Source of the DNA: Rhodothermia bacterium
GTDB taxonomy: Bacteria > Bacteroidota > Rhodothermia > Rhodothermales > JAAAOL01
Length of the DNA stretch: 46,614 nucleotides
Assembly (NCBI GenBank): GCA_030428385.1
Contig: JAUIDY010000039.1
Location: 1-46,614, forward strand
Direction: 5' to 3'
Shown in pieces: positions 40,883-46,614 of this stretch (the stretch's first letter is position 1; each line of letters begins with the position of its first letter). The translations under genes were made by a program, and so were the position numbers. The notes beneath the pieces are model-generated. The model worked only from the letters and a program-made list of their open reading frames with translations, had not been told where the DNA came from and made no database searches.

Positions 40883-41269
40883 GTGGCGCGAAAGCTCTAT
40901 CATATCGCCCGGCTGGTGCTGGTGCTGAGTGTCCTGCTTAGCACCCAGAGCCTGATTATGGTACAGATCGCCTTTAAGGTGCGGCAGGATTACATCATCG
41001 AGCGGCTCTGTGTGAACCGTGACCGGCCCGAGATGAACTGCGACGGCTTCTGCCAACTCACCAAGATGATGCAGGAGAAGCACGATCAGGAACAGCAAGA
41101 CCGCGCGGCGGTGCTCGAACTACTGATCTCGTCTGTCCACGCGATGCTGCCGGTCACCGGTTTTCTTGTGGCTCCTCCCATTAAGCGGCCAGACTATGCC
41201 CCGTTTATCGCCGGATCTCCGGCGCAGGGCGTGCTCGCCGACGTGTTTGTCCCCCCTCGCAGCGTGTAG
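40883..41269 (+). CDS. Small membrane protein with CxNxDxPxxxCxGxC motif
   Basis: A 128-residue protein with a GTG start at 40883. Residues about 5-30 form one hydrophobic segment; then comes RLCVNRDRPEMNCDGFCQL with Cys43, Cys53 and Cys57, and an amphipathic Lys/Glu-rich helix. Small proteins with this C(x9)CxGxC pattern are common in Bacteroidota and, as I recall, tend to lie beside copper-related genes. Here it is the first gene of a same-strand run that includes MbnP, MbnH, SCO1 and PCu(A)C. The cysteines suggest metal or thiol chemistry at the membrane. Function is inference from context only. Confidence 0.72.
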   Translation: MARKLYHIARLVLVLSVLLSTQSLIMVQIAFKVRQDYIIERLCVNRDRPEMNCDGFCQLTKMMQEKHDQEQQDRAAVLELLISSVHAMLPVTGFLVAPPIKRPDYAPFIAGSPAQGVLADVFVPPRSV

Positions 41270-41480
41270 CTTTTCCTTCCTCCGTCTTCTTTGGAGGGAT
41301 AACCGACGCATCCCAACGCTTCTCTTTCAGGCATCCGTACGCAGGACGCGTGCATGCCTGTCTGATGGAAGCATCTACGCTATGGGTATTGCCTATCACC
41401 AGCGCCTGGCTCCTTTGGTAGCCGTGCGCATGTGGTGCCAGGTACCCGCCCCTTCCGCAATCGACCTACACGTTGACAAT

Positions 41481-42335
41481 ATGATGCACACGCTTAAGAA
41501 ATTGTTTTTGCCCCTCCTCTTCGTCGGCACGCTGGTGCTGACGGGCTGTGAGGCCAACAATATGGACGACGAAACCACCACGCTCATGCTGCGGCTCCAA
41601 CCAACCGTCGGCACGCAGGACCTCTCGTCCGATCCGGCTACCGTTTATACCATCGGCGACCAGAATCTCACCTTCGGCTCGGCGCGCATGTATATCTCCG
41701 AGATAACGCTCCTCCGGGACAACGGCGAAGAAGTCACGTTCACGGGCGAGACGATCACCGTTCCGGCCAAGAACGAAAACGACGAAACCATCACCCACAC
41801 CACCAGCGACCTCTTTATCCTCGCCAAGCATGACGCGGGCGACGAGATGTTCACGCTGGGAGAAGTCCCGGCAGGTGTGTACGAAGGTGTCCGTTTTAAG
41901 CTGGGCATCACCGGGACAAACAACAACATCGACCCGTCGCAGGTGCCCGCCGGGCATCCGCTGGCCAAGCAGACCGACAAGAACAACCACTGGTCGTGGA
42001 ACGCGGGCTTCATCTACCTCCGCATCGACGGGCTGCTGGACCTGGACGGTGATGGCACCGTGGAGACCAGCGACGAAGCGGGGTGGAACGTCCACCTCGG
42101 CACGCCCAACTTTGCGCAGGTGATCGAACTCGACGAGACGTTCACGCTGGACGGCGACGGGATGCAAACCCTGCACCTTATTGCCGACTACGCCCGGTTT
42201 GTGGAAGATGTGGACTTCTCCGATCCGGCGCAGCGCATCTGCCATACCATGAACAACCTGCCCGTCGCGCAGAAAGTGGCGGCAGACATCAGCGGGGCGT
42301 TTATGCTGCATGGCATCCATGACGGCCACAACTAG
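41481..42335 (+). CDS. mbnP: MbnP-family copper-binding lipoprotein
   Basis: A 284-residue lipoprotein; ATGs at 41481 and 41484 both give a signal ending in LVLTGC (Cys23). The mature part is beta-rich with an acidic stretch. It carries the family core WSWNAGFIYLRIDG with Trp171 and Trp173, preceded by a His (NNHW), and a late ICHTMNN segment. MbnP/CorA-type proteins bind copper using histidines plus a kynurenine made from a tryptophan by the partner MbnH. The next gene is an MbnH-type di-heme protein, which strengthens the call. There is no methanobactin precursor nearby, so the role is likely general copper handling. Which Trp is modified cannot be decided here. Confidence 0.85.
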   Translation: MMHTLKKLFLPLLFVGTLVLTGCEANNMDDETTTLMLRLQPTVGTQDLSSDPATVYTIGDQNLTFGSARMYISEITLLRDNGEEVTFTGETITVPAKNENDETITHTTSDLFILAKHDAGDEMFTLGEVPAGVYEGVRFKLGITGTNNNIDPSQVPAGHPLAKQTDKNNHWSWNAGFIYLRIDGLLDLDGDGTVETSDEAGWNVHLGTPNFAQVIELDETFTLDGDGMQTLHLIADYARFVEDVDFSDPAQRICHTMNNLPVAQKVAADISGAFMLHGIHDGHN

Positions 42336-42387
42336 ACGGAAGCCGGGGCGAAGGCGCTGTCCTTCGCCCCACGCACCGGATCTGCCG

Positions 42388-43386
42388 ATGGAAACCCGCC
42401 GTTGTGCCTGGCTGCTCATTGCACTGGCCGTGTGTATTGCCGGCTGCGACGCCTTGAGCGCGTCCGAAGAACCGGAGGTGGTGCAGGTGACCGTGCCGGA
42501 CGGCTTCGACCCCGTGCCGATTCCGGCCTTCAACCCGCTCACCGCCGCCAAAGTCGAACTCGGACGCCAGCTTTTCTCCGACCCGATCCTGTCGCGGACG
42601 GAGGCGGTGTCGTGTGCCTCATGCCACGAGGCGACGCGCTTCTTCATCGACGGCAAGCCACGGAGCATCGGGGTGGAAGGGCGCGAGGGGTTGCGCAATG
42701 CGCCATCGCTCCTGAACGTGGCGTACCAGCGGCTGCTGTTCTGGGACGGCGGTTCGCAGACGCTGGAGTCGCAGGTGCTGGCCCCGCTGGAAAACGAGGC
42801 GGAGATGGACCTCCCGCTCGACGCCGTGCTGGAGCGGCTGATGAACCACCCGGACTATCCGACCCGGTTCGTAGAGGTGTTCGGCGAAGGGCCGTCCATC
42901 CCAACGCTGACGCAGGCCATCGCCGCCTTCGAGCGGACGCTGGTTTCCACTGGCTCGCGCTACGACCGTTTTCAAACAGGCGACACGCAGGCGCTGACCA
43001 CACTCGAACGCGAGGGGGAAGCGTTGTTCTTCGGGCGCGCACAGTGCAGCACTTGCCACAGCGGCTTCCTTCTGACGAACCAGCAGTTTGAAAACAACGG
43101 CCTGCGTCCCACGGAGGCCGACTCGGGCCGTGCCCGCATTACCTTGAATCCTCAGGATGTGGGCCGATTTAAGGTGCCGTCGCTGCGCAATGTGGCGTGG
43201 ACCGCGCCCTACATGCACGACGGGCGTTTCGCCACCCTAGAAGCCGTGGTGGCACACTACGACGCAGGCGGCGAGGGAACGCAAAACCAACATCCGCGCA
43301 TCCAGCCGCTCCATCTTTCGACGCAAGAAAAAGACGCCCTGGTCGCGTTTCTGCACACGCTGACCGACGAGGCGCTCATTCCTTGA
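42388..43386 (+). CDS. mbnH: MbnH-type di-heme cytochrome c peroxidase family lipoprotein
   Basis: A 332-residue lipoprotein. The ATG at 42388 gives the lipobox CIAGC (Cys20). Two heme c sites are visible: CASCH at 76-80 and CSTCH at 220-224. Around them are the cytochrome c peroxidase features NAPSLLNVAY, FWDGGSQTLESQ, QVLAPLENEAEM, VPSLRNVAWTAPYMHDGRF and LDxL-type C-terminal helix. Of this family, MbnH uses H2O2 to form a bis-Fe(IV) state that oxidises a Trp of MbnP to kynurenine. The adjacent mbnP gene, 52 bases upstream, makes MbnH more likely than a plain peroxidase. Requires periplasmic cytochrome c maturation, genes for which are not in the window. Confidence 0.85.
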   Translation: METRRCAWLLIALAVCIAGCDALSASEEPEVVQVTVPDGFDPVPIPAFNPLTAAKVELGRQLFSDPILSRTEAVSCASCHEATRFFIDGKPRSIGVEGREGLRNAPSLLNVAYQRLLFWDGGSQTLESQVLAPLENEAEMDLPLDAVLERLMNHPDYPTRFVEVFGEGPSIPTLTQAIAAFERTLVSTGSRYDRFQTGDTQALTTLEREGEALFFGRAQCSTCHSGFLLTNQQFENNGLRPTEADSGRARITLNPQDVGRFKVPSLRNVAWTAPYMHDGRFATLEAVVAHYDAGGEGTQNQHPRIQPLHLSTQEKDALVAFLHTLTDEALIP

Positions 43387-43387
43387 C

Positions 43388-44242
43388 ATGAACGATTTTA
43401 TGCGATCATACTTCTCCCCCAAAGCGTGGCATGTCCTGGTGATGGTGCTATTGCTGCCGCTGTCCAGTTGCGTGCCGGACGACCTGACGGGCTACGACTT
43501 CAAGCAGTTTCAGCCGCCGTCTACGCTTCCCGATGATCCGGGCAACGTGCTCGTCGGCGAGCAGGAAGCGATGGGAGTAACCGTGGCGCTCTACATCGAC
43601 AAGGGCGCACACACGGGCTACAACCGCCTCCGCGTACAACTCACCGAGGCTGCCGGAGCAACGGCGATTACCACGGCCCGGGTCGATTTTACGCCGACGT
43701 ACGAACTGGATGGGGCGATGCGGGCGGTGCCGTTTCACAACCCCGCGACGAACCAGGCCAATGCCGACGACTTCTTCGAGGGCGGGGCCTTTTTCCTGCC
43801 ACCAGCGCCCGACGCCGGAACGTTCGCGCTGGACGTGCGCTTCGACACCGACGATGGACGCACGGGCACCGTCGTGTTTCCGCTGACCGTGGAGGAGACG
43901 CTGTGGATGCAGCGTGTGGACGGACCGGACGGGCGCTACTACGTCTCGTGGGTCCACCCCGAGCGGCCCGAAGTGGGCGACAACGTGTTCGAGGTGGCGC
44001 TGCACCGCGAGCCCGACTATGCCTCGATTTCTGAGGTGACACTGGATCTGTACCCCTACATGGACATGGGCGGCGGCGACGGCCACTCGACGCCGTATCA
44101 AGCCCCGGTGCATAAAAACGGCGGGGCCTACAGCGGCACGGTCAACTTCATCATGTCGGGCGGGTGGGACATGACGGTGTTTGTGCAACATCCCGACGGA
44201 ACGGTGAACACCGTACTTTTTGAAGGCTACACGGTCTTTTAG
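43388..44242 (+). CDS. Met/His-rich lipoprotein, FixH/YtkA-like C-terminal domain
   Basis: A 284-residue lipoprotein starting one base after the mbnH stop (TGAcATG), so clearly in the same operon. The signal ends at LPLSSC (Cys28). The N-terminal half is a beta-rich domain of unknown type. The C-terminal half contains YPYMDMGGGDGHSTPYQAPV followed by GGAYSGTVNFIMSGGWDMTV, the layout of YtkA/FixH-like domains that carry a MxMGxxxH metal site. The Met/His cluster suggests Cu(I) or Cu(II) binding. No experimental homologue is known to me; the copper role is inferred from residues and neighbours. Confidence 0.75.
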   Translation: MNDFMRSYFSPKAWHVLVMVLLLPLSSCVPDDLTGYDFKQFQPPSTLPDDPGNVLVGEQEAMGVTVALYIDKGAHTGYNRLRVQLTEAAGATAITTARVDFTPTYELDGAMRAVPFHNPATNQANADDFFEGGAFFLPPAPDAGTFALDVRFDTDDGRTGTVVFPLTVEETLWMQRVDGPDGRYYVSWVHPERPEVGDNVFEVALHREPDYASISEVTLDLYPYMDMGGGDGHSTPYQAPVHKNGGAYSGTVNFIMSGGWDMTVFVQHPDGTVNTVLFEGYTVF

Positions 44243-44244
44243 CC

Positions 44245-44865
44245 ATGACTTATCTCGATCACATAACACGCAACGCAACACGGCTTTTCCTCGCTGCTTG
44301 CCTCATGTGGGCGGCGTCCTGTCAGCCAAAACCCGATCATCTGGCTGTGGAAGACGACCTCACCGACACGACGTGGAGCCTCGTGGATGAGGACAGCGCT
44401 GTTGTAGCGTTCCCCAACGCCTTCTTGGGCAAACCGACGCTGGTGAGCGCCATCTACACGCACTGCCCCGACGTCTGCCTGATGACGATGGCGAACATGA
44501 AAAACATCCGCCGCGCCCTCGGGCCCGACACCGCCGCCGTGCAGTTCGTCACCGTCTCCTTCGATCCGACGCGCGACACGCCCGCCGTGCTGCGGCGCTA
44601 TGCCGAGACGTGGAAGACGGGCAACGACTGGTCGCTCCTCACGGGCGACTCTACCGAAGTGGCCCGCCTGATGACCCGGCTGGGCATCCGTTACGAAGTC
44701 TCCCGACGCGACACGCTGGTATCTGGCGCAGTTACGTATTCGGTCAGCCATACCGACAAGGCACTACTCCTTGATGACCAAGGGCGCGTGGTGGAGACGT
44801 ATGGCGGCAGCGCCGCCATCCCCGACATGGTCGCCGAAGACATTCGTGCGCTGCATCAACCCTAA
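44245..44865 (+). CDS. SCO1/SenC family copper chaperone lipoprotein
   Basis: A 206-residue thioredoxin-fold lipoprotein (lipobox WAASC, Cys26) that would deliver copper to, or reduce thiols of, the CuA site of cytochrome c oxidase. The copper site is complete: Cys74 and Cys78 in THCPDVCLMT and His169 in VSHTDKALL. SFDPTRDTPAVL is the family signature strand. It begins 2 bases after the stop of the preceding lipoprotein and 9 bases ahead of the PCu(A)C gene. No oxidase subunit is in the window. Confidence 0.94.
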   Translation: MTYLDHITRNATRLFLAACLMWAASCQPKPDHLAVEDDLTDTTWSLVDEDSAVVAFPNAFLGKPTLVSAIYTHCPDVCLMTMANMKNIRRALGPDTAAVQFVTVSFDPTRDTPAVLRRYAETWKTGNDWSLLTGDSTEVARLMTRLGIRYEVSRRDTLVSGAVTYSVSHTDKALLLDDQGRVVETYGGSAAIPDMVAEDIRALHQP

Positions 44866-44874
44866 TCCTTAGCC

Positions 44875-45387
44875 ATGAATCACTTTTTATTGTACCTGCT
44901 TCTGTTTTTTGCCCCGATCGTGCTTGCGGGTTGTCAGCCCGAACAGGAACCTGCTCCTGCTGAATCGGCCCCGCCTTCGTCCGCAGGGACGGCGTCATCA
45001 GAACTCACCCTCGCCGATCCTTTTTCGCCCATCGCGCCCGAAGGCGGCACGGGCGGGCTGTTCGTCCAGATCCACGGTGGTGCTTCGCCTGACACGCTCC
45101 TCGGGGCGCAGTTTGACGGAGCCCGCCGCGTGGAACTGCATGAAACCTACGCCACCGACGACGGCCTGCGCGGGATGCGTCAAATCAACGGGTTGCCCAT
45201 CCCGGCAGGCGAAACGGTCGCCCTGCGCCCCGGCAGCTTCCACCTGATGCTGATGGGCCTGCAGGCCCCGCTCACGGCAGGCGACACCATCACCGTCACG
45301 CTCGACTTTGCGCAGGCGGGCGTCGTTCCGCTCCGTGTGCCCGTTTACGCCCCCGAAGACCTTCCGACGGCGCACGCCAATCATTAA
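44875..45387 (+). CDS. PCu(A)C-type copper chaperone lipoprotein
   Basis: A 170-residue lipoprotein (lipobox VLAGC, Cys20) with a Ser/Pro/Ala-rich linker and a PCu(A)C domain. The Cu(I) motif has the exact canonical spacing: His89, Met101, His123 and Met125 in VELHET, GMRQ and FHLMLMGL. In other bacteria PCu(A)C passes Cu(I) to the oxidase CuA site together with SCO1, and the two are adjacent here with 9 bases between them. The C terminus, HANH, adds two further His residues. Confidence 0.94.
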   Translation: MNHFLLYLLLFFAPIVLAGCQPEQEPAPAESAPPSSAGTASSELTLADPFSPIAPEGGTGGLFVQIHGGASPDTLLGAQFDGARRVELHETYATDDGLRGMRQINGLPIPAGETVALRPGSFHLMLMGLQAPLTAGDTITVTLDFAQAGVVPLRVPVYAPEDLPTAHANH

Positions 45388-45410
45388 CCGTCATCGTTTT
45401 CGATACACCG

Positions 45411-46614
45411 ATGTCACACTCGTTTCCAAGAGTACCGATTCGGCCGGTGTCTTTCTTCGGAATGGCGCTGGTGCTGCTCCTCGTGGCGGTTGCTCCGGCG
45501 TATGCGCAGCCGCTCATTGATGCTGACGAGGAGCGGCACCCGCTGCGGCATTTTGTACTGGCCAAGACAGAGGCGACGCAATCCCGCGCCAGCCTTGCCT
45601 TCGACGCGACATACTACCACCTCCAGATCGACTTCGACTTCGCCCAAAAGCGCATCAGCGGCACGACGCACGCGGTGGGTTCTTTCACCCAGCCGGAAGC
45701 CCAGTTGCATCTCGACCTCCTCTCGAATATGCACGTCTCGGCGGTGCGCAGCGCAGCAGGCGAAGCGCTCTCGTTTAGCCACGCGAACGACTTGCTTACC
45801 ATCGACCTCGGCAGAACGGTGGCCACAGGTGAGGTCTTGGCGGTGGAGATCGACTACGAGGGCCAGCCGCAGGCACCCGGTTTCGGCGCATTTGTGTTTA
45901 CCTCGACGGACGGGCAGCCCGTGGCGTGGACGCTCTCCGAGCCGTACGGTGCGCGGGCGTGGTGGCCCGGCAAGGATCATCCCTCGGACAAGGCCGACTC
46001 GGCGCGGGTGACGGTGACGGTGCCCGAAGGGTTGCGTGTTGGCTCGAACGGGCGGCTGGCATCGGTGACGACAGAGGCGGGCACGGTGACGTATGACTGG
46101 GTGACGCAGTATCCCATCGCGCCATACTTGCTGTCGCTGGCGGTGGGGCCGTACGCCGCCTTCGAACAGGTGTACCGACGACCGGACTCGCTGGCGGCTA
46201 CGCTCGGGCCGCTCACGCTGCCCATTTTGCACTACAAATACACGTTGGGTGGCACCGCAACGCTGCCCGAGGGCTGGGCTGAGGTGGTGGATGCCCTCGC
46301 CGTCTTCGAGTGGTGGTTCGGCCCCTACCCCTTCGCCGAGGAGAAGTACGGCCACGCCGAGTTTGACTGGGGGGGCGGTATGGAGCACCAGACCATGACC
46401 TCGATGGGCGGGACGAACATCGGGCTGATGACGCACGAACTGGCCCACCAGTGGTTTGGCGATGCCGTGACGACCCGCACATGGCCGCACCTGTGGCTCA
46501 ATGAAGGCTTCGCCTCCTACGCCGAGGTGTTGTATTGGGAAGCGCGGGCGGATCGCTATCCCGGTTCGGCAGGGGCGGTGCTGCAGTTCGACCAGAGTTC
46601 GGCACGTTCGGCGC
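45411..46614 (+). CDS. Secreted M1 family aminopeptidase, 3' end beyond the window
   Basis: At least 401 codons, open to the window edge. The ATG at 45411 gives a signal peptide ending near PAYAQ (about 33). The N-terminal beta domain is typical of M1 enzymes. The catalytic elements are GGGMEHQT (exopeptidase motif, about residue 322), HELAHQWFGD (zinc site, 342-351) and the third ligand Glu365 in LNEGFASYAE. Only the helical C-terminal domain is missing. It begins 24 bases after the PCu(A)C stop and probably shares its transcript; a direct link to copper is not evident. A long open frame on the opposite strand is its shadow. Confidence 0.92.
   Translation, partial: MSHSFPRVPIRPVSFFGMALVLLLVAVAPAYAQPLIDADEERHPLRHFVLAKTEATQSRASLAFDATYYHLQIDFDFAQKRISGTTHAVGSFTQPEAQLHLDLLSNMHVSAVRSAAGEALSFSHANDLLTIDLGRTVATGEVLAVEIDYEGQPQAPGFGAFVFTSTDGQPVAWTLSEPYGARAWWPGKDHPSDKADSARVTVTVPEGLRVGSNGRLASVTTEAGTVTYDWVTQYPIAPYLLSLAVGPYAAFEQVYRRPDSLAATLGPLTLPILHYKYTLGGTATLPEGWAEVVDALAVFEWWFGPYPFAEEKYGHAEFDWGGGMEHQTMTSMGGTNIGLMTHELAHQWFGDAVTTRTWPHLWLNEGFASYAEVLYWEARADRYPGSAGAVLQFDQSSARSA

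Noticed and set aside
41466-42698. Long minus-strand open frame of 410 codons
   Set aside because: It is antisense to mbnP and mbnH and has no motif of its own.
42388-43386. Plain cytochrome c peroxidase annotation for the di-heme protein
   Set aside because: The immediately preceding MbnP-type gene and the lipoprotein form fit MbnH better, although the general family is the same and the distinction rests on context.
45414-46490. Long minus-strand open frame of 358 codons at the window end
   Set aside because: The plus strand carries an uninterrupted M1 aminopeptidase frame with HELAH and NEG motifs over the same span.

Overview
This 46.6 kb window is chromosomal DNA of moderately high GC content. 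It most likely comes from a member of the Rhodothermota (Rhodothermales or relatives, at the edge of the Bacteroidota). Three things point there. Several large secreted proteins end in a type IX secretion (T9SS, Por-type) sorting domain. Most genes lack a strong Shine-Dalgarno site. The housekeeping proteins mix Bacteroidota-like forms with thermophile-type forms: a short adenosylhomocysteinase and a CTP:inositol-1-phosphate cytidylyltransferase. The taxonomic call is inference from protein character; no 16S gene is present. I see no tRNA, rRNA, CRISPR array, phage or intact insertion sequence.

Layout. 0-9 kb: membrane-anchored alkaline phosphatase and succinate-semialdehyde-type aldehyde dehydrogenase (both minus), a large secreted M36 metalloprotease, adenosylhomocysteinase, and a 7Fe ferredoxin convergent with it. 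9-14 kb: a signalling block (membrane histidine kinase, single-domain response regulator, REC-kinase hybrid) flanked on both sides by paralogous lipoproteins. 14-25 kb: a secreted sortilin/BNR-repeat protein, a secreted M14 carboxypeptidase, a small membrane protein, a DUF3047 protein, the overlapping pair inositol-phosphate synthase and inositol-phosphate cytidylyltransferase, and a secreted Xaa-Pro aminopeptidase. 25-31.7 kb: a metzincin with five fibronectin-like repeats, an orphan nuoH, a sulfotransferase and rpe, with several interspersed repeats between them. 32-37.4 kb: two tandem paralogous secreted proteins with a C39/papain-like cysteine protease domain and a T9SS-like domain nested near the N terminus. 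37.5-40.7 kb: priA, a small coiled-coil protein and the SRP RNA gene.

40.9-46.6 kb (running off the end): a co-directional copper-handling cluster. It encodes a small membrane protein with a conserved Cys motif, an MbnP-family lipoprotein, its di-heme MbnH-type partner, a Met/His-rich lipoprotein, SCO1/SenC, a PCu(A)C chaperone and an M1 aminopeptidase cut by the window edge. In characterised systems MbnH oxidises a tryptophan of MbnP to kynurenine to build a copper site. Here the pair sits with cytochrome oxidase copper chaperones and no visible methanobactin genes, which makes this the most interesting locus.

The intergenic DNA carries several families of short repeats: AGGTCNN and ACGTGAA heptads, an 82-bp element with 13-bp inverted ends plus a decayed second copy, and a 165-bp imperfect palindrome that supplies the stop codon of nuoH.
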